From Alectoria sarmentosa (Eukaryota; Ascomycota; Lecanoromycetes; Lecanorales; Parmeliaceae), in assembly GCA_009733775.1 (NCBI GenBank), contig WOGZ01000153.1, forward strand, positions 1-64,000: a stretch of DNA of 64,000 nucleotides, read 5' to 3'. The notes beneath the pieces were generated by a model, which saw only the letters and a program-made list of their open reading frames with translations, was not told the origin of the DNA and did no database searches. The translations under genes were made by a program, and so were the position numbers. Shown in pieces: positions 52,526-63,890 of this stretch. Positions within the stretch are counted from its first letter, which is position 1, and each line of letters begins with the position of its first letter.

Positions 52526-54176
52526 TCACTCCTGCTTGCTCTCTTTCGTCGGCGTAATCTCCTCGCTCGTATCGGCATCCGGATCCCGGCCCTTGATCAC
52601 GATGCCGTCGCCGGCGCCGTTGCCCATGCCGAAGCCGTGCTGCCGTTCGATGTCGTGGCTCTTACGCACCGCTTGAAGGGCCTTTTCCGCGTCCGTCAGC
52701 CCTTGGTGCTCAAAGCCGGCGATCTGGCGGTAGTTGCGGTTGTAGTATTCAAAGGTATAGGGCTCCTCGCCGTGGATGGCGTAGTCGCCGATTTCGCACA
52801 TTTCGTCCGTCATGCGCAGGGGCACGCGGCAGACGTACTTGATGAAGCACATGATGAGCGAGGTCCAAACGACGTTCCAGCCGATGATGAAGAGGGCGCC
52901 GACGATTTGCAGCCCGATTTGTCGGCCGTTGCCAGCGACGGCGCCGCCGGGGTTGGTGAGACCAAAGGCCGCGCAGCCTTTTTTGGTTGCCCAGAGACCT
53001 AGAAGGTACATGTCAGTATGGGCGCTTTCAAGTTGTGGGTTGGACAAGGCGCGTACCTGTGCCAACACCTCCGACAATGGCGCCAACGAAATGCGTGTGG
53101 AAGACATCCAGCGTATCATCGACATTCCGCATGAGCTGCGTTCTTCCGAAAATGTTCATTGAGATCCATGGAATGGTGCCTGAGCCCAGGCCAAGAAGAA
53201 TGGCGCCCCATCCAGCCACCACACCAGCAGCAGGCGTGATAGCGACCAACCCTGTGATCATGCCTTGCACTGCACCTATCACAGAGGGCTTTTTGAAGAA
53301 GATGATGTCCATAATGACCCAGGTCAGAAGACTCATCGCGGTGCAAATATTGGTATTGAGCACGGCAACACCAGCATCGGGGCTAGCGGCATAAGGATCT
53401 CCTCCGTTGAAGCCGTTCCATCCTGTCCAAAGAATACCTGCTCCAACCAGCATGAGCGTCACGTTGCTTGGCTTGGCATCCACACGATCCGATGCTAAAC
53501 GCGGCCCTATCCACCAGGCTCCTACGAATCCAGCGGTTCCGGAGGATAAGTGAATGACGTATCCACCGGAATAGTCGATGACTCCGTATTTATAGAGAAA
53601 TCCTCCGCCCCAAATGCTGAATGCACCAATGGTGTAAGAAAATGTCAACCATAGGGGGACGAAGATCATCCATGCCACAAAGTTCATCCGGCAAAGATAG
53701 GATCCAGCAATGAGGACAAGGGTGATGGCCGCGAAGACAAACTGGAAGTACACCATCGATGCTTGCGGGAACGCCTGCGTCAGGGCGGCCGTGGGCAGAT
53801 TGGAATCCTCGAGTTCGAAGCCCAGATCCACAGATATTGCCGGGTAGCCAACAAGAGGTAACATTTGCGTTCCAAAGGACATCTGATATCCCCAGATGAC
53901 CCAACATATGAGGACGGCGGCGAAAGCGTAGAAAGCCATAAAGGCGGAATTAATGGACCATTTGTGCTTGACCCATCCAGCGTAGAGAACGACGAGCCCG
54001 GGAATTGATTGAAGGGCGACCAAAGTACCTGCTGTCATTTGCCAAGCATTGTGACCTGGATCCAGCCATGCTGGTGCCACCGGATCGCTCGAGGCTGATG
54101 CACTCGCGATTGCGGCGGTTGCTTGACCAGTTTTGATTGCTGCCCCGGTGACAATTGAGGCGGAGGTGGACGTCAT
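52526..54176 (-). CDS. Ammonium transporter (MEP/Amt/Rh family)
   Basis: Plasma-membrane ammonium uptake protein. Two exons, 54176-53057 and 52998-52526, 530 residues with eleven hydrophobic segments expected. Visible signatures: WQMTAGTLVALQSIPGLVV, GWVKHKWSINSAFM, VIWGYQMSFG, YFQFVFAAITLVLIAGS, the family block DYSGGYVIHLSSGTAG, GWNGFNGGDPYAASPDA, the second pore histidine in DVFHTHFVGAIVGG, and NPGGAVAGNGRQIGLQ. Both pore histidines (VIHLSS and VFHTHF) are present, so it should transport. The cytosolic tail (IGDYAIHGEEPYTFEYYN onward) is typical of fungal MEP proteins. GATA sites upstream suggest nitrogen control. Confidence 0.95.
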
Positions 54177-56290
54177 CTTGGCGGTCGGTGGTGAGGGTGG
54201 GAGAGGGTGACGAGCTCTTGGCCAGGAAGGCCAATTGTGGGTGAAACAAGAGTTGGGCGTAGAAGAGTGGCCGAGATCGGGGGAGCAGATCTATATATTG
54301 ATCTGAGCTCCATGCCACCGCGGATCAGGAGGCGGAAAAAGTAATGTGTGGTGAAGAGACTAGAGTAATAACAAGGCCAAGCTTGCGTGAGGCTGGAGTC
54401 GGTGATGTGCCAGGTGTGAACAGTGGTGTGGTACGAGATGTGGTCTAGCTCAGCATAGACCAGGTGAGCGGAGGTCCTAGGAGATAGACGTTATGCAGAG
54501 CGGGCCAGTTGGGAGAGCTTGATAAGGTGGTATCAGAACATGTATCCCATCTTTGACTGTACCTTACAGATAAGCAGCCTTTTAGTGCAGTCCCATATGG
54601 CCGGCAACATGCTTATTGGTGGGAGTGTCCATCCCGGGGAAGTACATTGATGCCACATGGCTACTGGTAAGTTAAATGACAAAGAGGGGCCGGTATCATG
54701 TATGGCATTGCTCATGGACAAGGACCCATTCCTACTTTATTGATGAATCATGCATGGCATTGCTTGGCGTCATCTTTCGGTGTAATTGGTCTCGTGCAAG
54801 TCATTTTCCGCCAATAAGACTTTGGCCTCTTATCATCATCATCGTTCTTGTGCAGTAAAAAAATGTGTGTGGCAGGCAAGGGATCTTCGGCGAGAAGGGT
54901 GGTAAGGGTTAGTGGGCGTCGAATCAGAGTTGGATGATAAGCGTTAAACGCCGCATGCATCTCGCTTCTCATGACCAAATCAGTGGATTCATCTAGACTT
55001 TTGCGGCTTGGCTTGGACCGGACCGATTACAGGGAAGAGTGGGGAAGGAAGAAGGCTGATAAGGAGATCTGGGGAAAGTTTAGCCTTAGCTCTGGCTGGA
55101 TCTCCCGTCTCTCCGGCTTGATGAGCGAGATCTCCATCTTACGTTGGAATTGTGTTACAGTACGTGTTTCGGTGGGAAACAAGACGATGGGATATGAACC
55201 AAGTGGGTAATAAGGCTATTGAGTTGTTGAGTAAATGGTGGTAAAATATTGAGCGTGGTAGGGGGAAAAGGCAAAAGGAAAAAGGAACAGGGGAGGCGCG
55301 GGGCCAACTGAGAGAGATAAGACACACTTTGGTCGGCCATGTCACCCTTCCCTCTTTGAGACTAGTAGGGTCTCAGCCTCGAGGTCATCTCCTCTCAATA
55401 TCTTTATTGATAAAGAACACTGGGAATTCCCTTTTCCTTGAGTACGTTGAATCATGGCCTGGAGCGCTGATGATCATGTTGAGATACCTGGCATTGATAA
55501 CAACGATAGAGGCCGCGGTGTTGAAGGCGTAAGAAAGAAATGTTGAAAGCGATACCTAGAATCCCCACCCGGGATAAATTCTAGTTTTCGTGGCCATTGC
55601 CAAGCAAAGAAGTTGAAGCATACTCCTCCCACACCTACAAGTAGCTTTCCGCCTGTTCAAACATCAATTGGTACCGGAACTTCCTCGTGAATCAAAGGAA
55701 AAAAGAGGAAAGTAACTACCAACTAGGACACTCTCTGCTCACACTGCACGTGACGGCAAACATCTTGCTAGGAACGAATGATCAAGGAAACATTCAATAC
55801 CAACGCGGTATGGTCTCCAAAATTAAGGGCTTTGCCTATGCAGATTAAGGAACACCCGTACTTGTGATCAAGAGCAGTCTTCAACCTTGTTTCTTGCATG
55901 CACGTTGATATGGAGTTCCAGACGAGGCTTTGCCGTACCCATGAGAATCCACAGTTCCAAACATGTGAACTTGATAAAGTTGCACTTTTCTTGCCTCCCT
56001 CTTTGATCGCGCGCCTCAAGTCTCAGCATTTGCACAATCACGACAAAAGAGGCACACGGTGGTGGATTCGCACGTGAATCTGGTTATGACCGAGCGTCGA
56101 CAGTACCCACGCCAGAAGCGGTGACTACGGTTTGCAGGGCAGCAGCTTATACCATGGACTATGTTCAGCCAAGTCTCGCTCTTCGATTGCAAAGAAACGC
56201 CAGCGAATGCGCAAGTTTCACTCGCGCCAGAAATGCCCAAGGTCCTCTCTGGCATGCATCATCTTCAGCCAACTCTTTCCCCTCTTTCCT
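54177..56290. other. Promoter of the ammonium transporter and gene-poor stretch
   Basis: The left few hundred bases hold the transporter promoter. The rest (about 54700-56290) has only short overlapping ORFs without domains. Confidence 0.45.
54520..54574. promoter_or_regulatory. Two GATA-factor sites upstream of the ammonium transporter
   Basis: TGATAAG at 54520-54526 and AGATAAG at 54568-54574, 42 bp apart, both matching the HGATAR site of AreA/NIT2-type nitrogen regulators, 340-400 bp before the transporter start. Paired GATA sites are the usual arrangement at nitrogen-regulated fungal genes. Binding itself is inferred. Confidence 0.5.
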
Positions 56291-57175
56291 CTAGGCGACT
56301 TTCTCTCCCTTCTGTTTGGCCTCTTCCTCTTCCCTTGTGCGGTAATATTGGGGCACCAGCGAATTTTGCGGAAGAGCGCTTCTCTTTTTTGTACGCCTAC
56401 GCATTTTGGCGTCCTCCGCTTCCTCCCATATAAAATTTCCGGCCACGCACAGCTCGTGCACCATGGGGAACTCCTTTTTGTAGTTCTGGTACATGACATG
56501 GTCTCCACGTCTACATATCAACGCCCACCGAGCAGCTGTCTCAATCCATTCATGTGCTTTCCCGAAGTTGCCAATCTCGGCCCTCAACGTTGCGGCTTTG
56601 TGGTACCCGCCTGTATCATAGTCAGATCTGCTAGATGGATCGAGGGGCTGTGAAGGAAAACAAGGACAACAGAAATTCGAGCAGGTTCAAGGTTCAGCGA
56701 TTCCTCCTCTTCAAGCAAATGCTCTTACTCACGCACAACTCCAGGTATAGCCTTGTCGGCCGGTGAGAGCTACATGAACCCTCTGACGACAGCTTCTAGC
56801 GACTCATCCTTTGGCGTTCGAAGGAAAGCTCCCTCGAGCATGATCATACACCTCTACTCGATAACCTTAAGCGCGAAGACCGAAATATCTCTCAACTTTT
56901 ACAACTCGAAATTCGTAGACTTTGTCCACGTCGCGCTTGAAGGCATCGCCCTTTACTGCGTCGATTATTGCCCGCTGGTCTGCCAATGCTCCAGCCTTCT
57001 CAGCTGCTTCGAGGGCATCTGCCCGTTCCAACATGCCCATAGAAGGATCCTGCAAGCCAAGATACCCTCTCCCTCTTTTTCTTGGTTTCAGCGCCTTGCT
57101 CGTTCTCTTCCTCAGCCCCGAAGACTGAACACCCAAGGGTCGAAGGGTCTTCGCAACCACCTTGACGATTCCCAA
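56291..57175 (-). CDS. Possible multi-exon gene, unrecognised
   Basis: Two coding-like segments on one strand. The 5' one (57175-56867) reads MGIVKVVAKTLRPLG, a basic patch and an Ala/Glu-rich helix (MLERADALEAAEKAGALAD). The 3' one (about 56654-56291) follows a good CTTCACAG acceptor and reads PLDPSSRSDYDTGGYHKAA, EWIETAARWALICRRGD, NYKKEFPMVHELCVAG and a Lys/Glu-rich end. A strong GTGAGT donor near 56730 suggests a small middle exon, but I could not connect the first segment in phase. They may be one gene or two. The 3' part has a soluble, helical composition; no family recognised. Confidence 0.35.
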
Positions 57176-57315
57176 ATCTACTTTCGTAACCGTACAGCGC
57201 TTTGATGACCACGTGGCTGTCCCATGAACGGATCAATTGCTACAACATTGTTAGTGAAAGTCTCAAGAGACGATTCAAAGGCGCTTTCTAGATAGATGGA
57301 GCCATCTTATGAAAT

Positions 57316-57540
57316 ATGGACCACCGCTTCCCCTTCATTCTACTCCTGGCCCTCATTTCTTCCCTTCCTCTGGCTCGATCGAACGCTGTTATCGATCCAA
57401 CATGTTTATCAATCGCAGGCGATGTTATCAAAATAAAAGTAGTCGCCGCTTCGAAGCGTCCCCGTCCCGGCTTTGAGATTTGGTTGGAGAAGTGGCTGGC
57501 ATGGCGAAAGCGGGATCGGAAGACAGAGCGAAGTGGTTGA
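57316..57540 (+). CDS. Small ORF with a signal peptide
   Basis: 74 residues starting MDHRFPFILLLALISSLPLA, a very good signal peptide, then AVIDPTCLSIAGDVIKIK and a basic Trp-containing end. It could be a small secreted protein or the signal-peptide exon of the membrane protein that starts 560 bp downstream, whose homologues I remember as having a signal peptide. An intron that long would be unusual here. Confidence 0.3.
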   Translation: MDHRFPFILLLALISSLPLARSNAVIDPTCLSIAGDVIKIKVVAASKRPRPGFEIWLEKWLAWRKRDRKTERSG

Positions 57541-58097
57541 AGCTCATTGATGTCTCATCATGATGATAGCTGTTCTGGTCGCACAAGAGACGGCCTGTAA
57601 TCAGAATCTAGATTCTTCGTCGCTCGCTCGTATAGATAGAGTTCATCCGTCGTTGATGGTCTAAGGCGCTAACGGAAGATAGAGTTGGCTAGTTTTACCG
57701 CTGCTGCAGCCCGCGTCCACCTGCCACTTTCACTTTCAGCCCACCACTCATTTACTCTCTTCATTGAACAATCACCCGACATCAGCTTGACGCTCGATGT
57801 AATGAAACACCTAATATCGATGCCATGTATTACAGTCTGCAATCATGAAGCCGAAAGACTCACGGCGTCGGGAGCGACCCGTTGGCCTCATCTCGCTTCA
57901 GCGAGCTTCTCCGAAACTGTCGTCCAATCATTTTCATTGCGCCTATTCATCAAATGTCAAGATTAGTATATCTAGTTGCATGTCTAGACTCCACACATGA
58001 ACGAGCGCTGTCACGTCCCTCGACTTATCTGGCAGGTAGATTTGCATGATTCTGTACTATGCTTTAACACGCTTCCTTCGCCGCTATCTCAAGATTC
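57541..58097. other. Region upstream of the 687-residue membrane protein
   Basis: No supported gene; may hide a 5' exon of the downstream gene. A 93-codon plus-strand ORF (57685-57966) has no recognised domain. Confidence 0.4.
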
Positions 58098-60464
58098 ATG
58101 TCTACTGACTCTTTCCTCATTGTCTCGCTTTCCTCTCCTAGCCAGCTTCGTGTTTTGCTGTTCGAAATGCGTCCTGATTTTGATACATGTGGGAAGAATT
58201 TCCTAAACAACTCCGCTGGTGTTTACAATCGATATCAGTACAACGGATCGGTCCAAGGCATACTAAGCTCAGCACGACCCGCACTAATTACTCTCCAAGG
58301 CTGCAAAGAGCTCTGTGGCACTGGTGTTGATTACTACCCATGGGTCGACGCCAGCGCCACACTTACCACATGGATCCTGCCGATTGCAGGCCTGTTGGTC
58401 CAAGCTCCTTATGAGAGCAACAAGGCATGGCAAACTATCCTGGCGCTTTCCAGGTGGGCAGGATCCCCAATTGCCACTCTCAGCTACATCCTTTGGAACA
58501 TCAAGGTTACCGGAAAGTGCGCCTTGATGATTGACATGGCCACAAGGTATGAGGAGTATCCCGAACAGGGCTCAGAATTCTCCGTGATGAGAGACTCGTT
58601 GTACATACTTTGCATCATGAATCAATACTCTGCAAAGCAGTCACTACCACCCATCGAAGCAGAAAGACTTCTTCGGCTTGCTTTATTCAGCAACCTCTTG
58701 CCGCTCAATGGGTCCTCAGACGGCCGAGACCTCGTCAAGAGGCGTACTGAATTGGCACAGAATTTCCGAGAAGGACGTGAGTGCGCATTCCTGAGTCATT
58801 CATGCCGCTTGCCAATGTGTAGCGTAGCAAAGAGCCGTTTCAGGGAAACCCTAGAACGGTCACTTCATTGGCATAGGAAGGGATGCTGACTCCACAGCGA
58901 TTCAGGAAAGAAAGGAGTGATCCCAGTCTTCGTGTCCTTCTTGTGGTTCGTATTCGCACTGGCCTTGAGTATCCAACTAGCTTATGGCGATATTGGTGGC
59001 AATGAGACAGCCCACAATCTGGCCCTTGGATTTTTGGTACGACCTAGCCCAACGATCAATCACCTCTCGCTGCACCTTGTAGGTCCTCACTGACGGGTAC
59101 TCAGGTAGGCTGGCTTCCGATCTTCATCCTGGCAAGCACCGTCGACAGAAATCTTGTGTCTGCGGATTCAATCCGCCAAAGACTGAATGATCTAGTGAAC
59201 GATGTGCGGATCGCTCTTCTGGATCCCCAAGTTATATCTGATTATATGCGCATTACCAGCTCGACCGAGGAAGACTTTGCTTGGACAAAGTGTCTTAACA
59301 ATGAAGAACTTTTTGGTGGAGATTTCTTCGAAGATTTTGCAGGACAAGGTCGTACACACTGGCATTATGGCGTTGCTCATCCAATACTTTGCGGTATCGA
59401 AACGAAATTCATGGCGGACTACGGTCGCGACTGGCTGCGGCATGGTCATACGGCCAGGCTAGCTATCGTAGTAGGATCACGAAACGTCAATGGACTAAAG
59501 ATGTTCGATCCTCGGATGCTGTGGCAGATAACAAGCTCCATTTTTGTCGTTGGCGGATCAGTTGGGGGCGCTTTTATTCTATCATGTAAGCGCAACAGCA
59601 TCCCCAAAAAACCCAACCCCGCTAATGCATTGTGATGAGATTTCACACCTACCGTGGGACTTGGATGTCGAAGTGGTGGCTACATGGTCTTTGTAGTCAT
59701 TGCAACTGGTCTATTGGTCATAGAGCTACTTGTTTGGTGGCTTACACACCAGACCACCCACACTTCAGAAGACCTACTTGCCAAAGTGGGATCGAGACTT
59801 GAGCGCCACATATCCCGCGGCCAACTTTTCCGTATCGAAAAGAGGACAAAATGGCAAGGGCGACAAGACGCTTTCCTCTCATGGTTCACAAAGAAGACGT
59901 TCCGAGACGTCATGAGAAACTTTGTCTTACGTCCTGGTGAAGTGGTCAACACAGTATGGCTGGTCTACATCATAATGGCCCAGTCAGTCCAGCCGCCGTG
60001 CGTCAGCGAATGCTCAAGCGCTGACGTTCGACAGAACCTTCGGGGCCTATCAAACTTGCGACTGCATGGCCAGCGTATGGGCCAAGCACGGCGGCTTCAT
60101 CGACTTCCAGACCTACGCCTTCTACGCCGCCCACGGCGTCTACTACTACTGGGGCGCCGCCACCGGCCTGTCCATTTTCGTCATGTCGACGGGCCTCGCT
60201 TACATCGTCACCGAATACTGCACCCAAAGCCACATCAGCACCGAAGACTATGGCCGTGCGATGAAAGGCTTGAGGAGCACGCGCCGGTTCAAGAAACATA
60301 CCCGCTTCGTGAGATTTGTGCCGCATTTGCTGATTCGGTTTGGGAAATTTCTGGCTTTCAAGGTCATTGGGGGCAGGTCGAGACGGGGGAGGAGGAGTCT
60401 GGTTTGGACGGCTGAGACGAAGAGGTATCGGTTGGGAAGGTTGGGGTATCGGATGAATCCTTGA
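58098..60464 (+). CDS. Multi-spanning membrane protein of unknown function, fungal-specific
   Basis: Five exons fit in phase: 58098-58776, 58906-59036, 59105-59585, 59640-59982 and 60035-60464, 687 residues. The extracellular-looking start has paired cysteines (MRPDFDTCGKNFLNNS, CKELCGTGVDYYPW). Membrane segments follow: LTTWILPIAGLLVQAP, ATLSYILWNIKVTGK, VFVSFLWFVFALALSI, VGWLPIFILASTVDRN, SIFVVGGSVGGAFILS, MVFVVIATGLLVIELLVWW, NTVWLVYIIMAQTFGAYQ and GVYYYWGAATGLSIFVM. Late motifs (TVGLGCRSGGYM, CTQSHISTEDYGRAM) are ones I associate with conserved, uncharacterised proteins of Aspergillus and relatives. The tail is basic. The true start may lie upstream because no signal peptide precedes the cysteine-containing domain in this model. 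Confidence 0.75.
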
Positions 60465-60842
60465 TGGATGGGGATCACGAGTTCGAGATTGGGTGGGGTA
60501 CGTCTGCTGCGCTTTTTTTTCTGTCGTGTCTATATTGTTGAGTGAAGCGTGAAGGAAATTCGATGTGGAGTGAAATGTGAAAGAATTCAGAGATGATCCT
60601 TCACGAGCCTCACGCAGCACTGAGATCCGCCCCTCCACCCTGCCCTAAATGCCCCCCCAAACCACACCACACCACACCACCACTACCCCAACCCCCACCC
60701 CATCTCAACCAACGTGACCCGCACCCCATACGACTTCTTGCCTTCTCTACCCTTCCTTCACCCCCAATCAATCCATCAATCAATTAATCAATAAATCAAT
60801 CGCAACTAAATCTGCTGCGATCTGCGATCTACGTGGCCGTAC

Positions 60843-61243
60843 CTTGCCCCCCCCCCCTTTTTTTTTCTTTGTTTTTTTGTTTTTTATTTTTTTTGTTCTT
60901 TTGTTGAAAATGCATGCACTCGCGCTCCTTCCTTCCTTCCTTCCTTCCTTCCTTCTTTCTTTTCCTCGCACGGCCCGCTCTGCTCTTCCTTTGCATTTTT
61001 ATGCCGGGTCCGGTGTGTCGGTCGTGTCGGATCGAGCACGCACGCACGCACGCACTCCATTTGTTTTTGGCGAACTGCTGGCGAGCTAATTGTGTGAAGG
61101 GCGCTTTTTTTGCAACAGATGATTTATGTGGATCTAGCTTGGCTTGGCTTGGCTTGGGGTTGACCTAGCTAGTATTTTTGGTAGATATGGCTGGCTGGCT
61201 GGCTTCGATTGTCTTGTCTTGTTTTTTTTCTGTGCTGTGTTGT

Positions 61244-61289
<46 letters not shown>

Positions 61290-61400
61290 TTTTCTGGTTC
61301 TTTTTCTGGTTCTGGTTCTGGTTCTGTTTCTGTTTCTGGTTCTGTTTCTGGTTCTGGTTCTGTTTTTGTTTCTGTTTCTGTTTCTATTTTTTTCTGTGAG
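60843..61400. repeat. Homopolymer and microsatellite block
   Basis: C run plus T run (about 60846-60900), TTCC 4-mers (60928-60955), ACGC 4-mers (61040-61052), TTGGC (61136-61155), and a long CTGGTT/CTGTTT 6-mer array (61245-61392). Confidence 0.9.
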
Positions 61401-61484
61401 ATCCTGAAGCTCAGTCTTGGAATAGGCACCCATCTCCTCATATGCAGCTTTTGTATGTTTATGACCTGCCTTTTTTCTTTTTTG

Positions 61485-61516
<32 letters not shown>

Positions 61517-61533
61517 CTTTTGATCCTCCTTTT

Positions 61534-61626
61534 GATCCCAAAACTGCACGATCAGGATACTTCCGATCCCAAAACTGCACGATCACGATACTTCCGATCC
61601 CGAAACAGCACGATCGTGACGACTTC
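61534..61626 (+). repeat. 31-bp direct repeat, three copies
   Basis: Units begin GATCCCAAAACTGCACGATC at 61534 and 61565 and, with changes, at 61596; each ends in ATACTTCC or a variant. Exact 31-bp spacing. Confidence 0.85.
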
Positions 61627-61682
61627 GATCGAGCTACCTACCTTACCCACCTACTTACCCGGCCTATTCATCATGCTCACTG

Positions 61683-61750
61683 CTTGCTTTGCTTTGCTTT
61701 GCTTTGCTTTACTTTGCTTTACTTTGCTTTACTTTGCTTTGCTTTGCTTG
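61683..61750 (+). repeat. CTTTG/CTTTA pentamer array
   Basis: About 13 units of GCTTT or ACTTT in a row, with a higher-order alternation of the two forms. Confidence 0.85.
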
Positions 61751-63825
61751 CCTTGCCAGCAATCCCCTCCCCTTGCCCTTTTCTTTTCCTCTTCGTAACC
61801 CCGCTCTCTTCCCGCCCTTCCCGTCCTTTGCCTTTTTTCTGGACCAAGTGAAGTGAAGCAGAGGAGGCGATAACGCTGCTACGTGACTGTTTGCAGAGGC
61901 TCGTTTTTGCGAGGGTGGATGGATGGGTGGATAGATGGATGGATGGATGGGGGGAGCGGAGATGCGTGGGTGGGTATGGGTGTGGGGAATAATGGATCAG
62001 GAAGTGGGAATAGGGGAAGAGGGGGGAAGGTTGTGAGGAGGTGGGATGGGAGGAGGGAGGAGTAGGGGGAAAGGGGGTGCGGGTTGCTTATGAAATAGGG
62101 GTAAATGAAAGGGATACGGAATAGGTGAGTGGGAGGGGTAGTGGGTATGAGGGGGTATGGATAGGGGAGGGGAGCTGTGAGGGATATGGATATGGGAGTG
62201 TGAGCTGTGAGGAATGGTAGGGTAGTGGGTATATAGGTGGAGGTGATGAAGAGGATATGGAATGGGATGACATGGAGTGGGATGAAATGGAATGAAATGA
62301 GATGAGATGGGGTGGGATGGGTTAAATTGTAGCAAAACAGATTGGGAGATCCTTGGCATCTACGTCTTCTTTCACTCGTTTTCTCTCTTGTGGGAGTGTC
62401 GGAACTGCTACATTGACTGGTTGAGCTTTTTGGGTTCTGGATTTTGGATTTTGGATGATGGAACTTGGGTTTTTGGATCTTAGATTTCAGATATTCAAGA
62501 AAAATGGCAGCGTCTTGGTTAGGAATCAAGGCTGCGAGAGCAATGCGACATCTGCGTACGAAGCGCAACCGACAGGCATAGAACTTGACGTGCTGTGGTT
62601 TGGTATTGGGACTGATGTTACTCTCCCTGACTTTTTTGGCGTTTTCGTGAATGATGGCAGTGTTTGAATTAAGCCGACTGCGAGGTCCTATCGGGGTACG
62701 AAGCGCGACACTCACGCGTTCTTGTCTTGTTGTGTGGTGGTGTCTTGAACTGATATACTCTCCCTGGCTTAGCTTAGCGTATTGATTAGGTTAGTTATCC
62801 TAGGGGCTGAGAGCACACGATGACTGTATGAGAGTAGACGATGACTATACAATTTTTCAGAAGATACTGGACCTCGCTGGCGATCAGGTCACGCGTTGCT
62901 AGTATGGGACAAATGATTTACTGACGGTCCTAGCCTTTGAAGCAGGGGAGGGCAAGATCGGCGTGGACGTCGACCTCGGCCTCACGCTTACGCTCAGGCT
63001 CATTTTCATGGTCCCTTCTCCGAGCCCCCGATCGCGTTCGGGTTAGAACCCATCGCTCGCGGCGACGACATGCTGGAACTTCGCCGACTGCTGCCTGCGT
63101 GTTACCAAGAGCTCAATGGTTAGGATCGCGGGTCCTATTTCGTGAGTAGGTCGGATGTTGGATGGCGTGGACGACTTGAAAGGTAGTCGATAATGGAAGG
63201 GGGTGGCGGTGCGCGGCGGTGTGAATGGTGCTTGATAGATTGTGGTTGGAAAGGAATGGTAATGAAATGGGTGGAAAGAGGGGGGAGTGGTGGATGAGGA
63301 GATAGGAAGAGGGGGAGGTCTTGTGGAGATGGATTAGGACGTGGAGATGGGGTTGTGGAGGGATGGGATGGGATTGGTGGGGTAGATAGAAGGGGTTTGG
63401 TCCTGCAGTTGTGGCGGTCTGGTCTCTTGCAGGGCGTGGGTGGTGTGGGGGTTGGGGGGATCTCATGGCGAGACGCTTTTGTGAAAATGGTGGCCCTGGG
63501 GAGCGGGGAGTTTCGGATATTTTTGTAGAGGCGGAATTCCACCCTCTTCTCAACGTCGTTCCTCCGCCCTCGTCACGTCCCCATCTTCACCTCGCACTTT
63601 TTGTCTTTTACCGGTCCTAGAACCCGACCCCTGCTCCTGGTCAACACTTCTTCGGGGCAAACGCGGCGTACCCATGGCAATTGCTCTGCACGTAGTTCAT
63701 CCTTCCATCGGAACAATGATTTCTCATCTTGAGGTAGTGAGAATTGGAAGACGAGTATGGAGATCTCTTGGGTCTTGAAGGCCGGATGGGAGTATACAAA
63801 ACGCCGCACGGACGAAGTTCTTTTC

Positions 63826-63890
63826 TGTCTGTCCGTCTGTCCGTCTGTCTGTCTGTCTGTCCGGCTGTCTATCTATTTGTCTCTTTCTTG
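63826..63890 (+). repeat. GTCT/GTCC tetramer array
   Basis: About 14 tetramers alternating TGTC and CGTC forms, ending in CTATCTATTTGTC. Confidence 0.85.

Noticed and set aside
52136..53002. 288-codon plus-strand ORF
   Set aside because: Antisense to the second exon of the ammonium transporter and extended by microsatellite sequence.
61134..61586. Long ORFs on both strands made of Ser-Gly, Phe-Trp or Thr-Arg/Thr-Glu repeats
   Set aside because: They are translations of the CTGGTT/CTGTTT microsatellite, open in every frame because the repeat has no stop.
61879..62715. 278-codon minus-strand ORF rich in Pro/His/Ser/Thr
   Set aside because: Runs through GATG/GGGAT-type purine repeats; composition is repeat-driven with no domain or start context.
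63090..63160. tRNA-like stretch with AGCTCAATGGTTAGGA
   Set aside because: Resembles an A box, but I could find no B box, anticodon arm or acceptor pairing.
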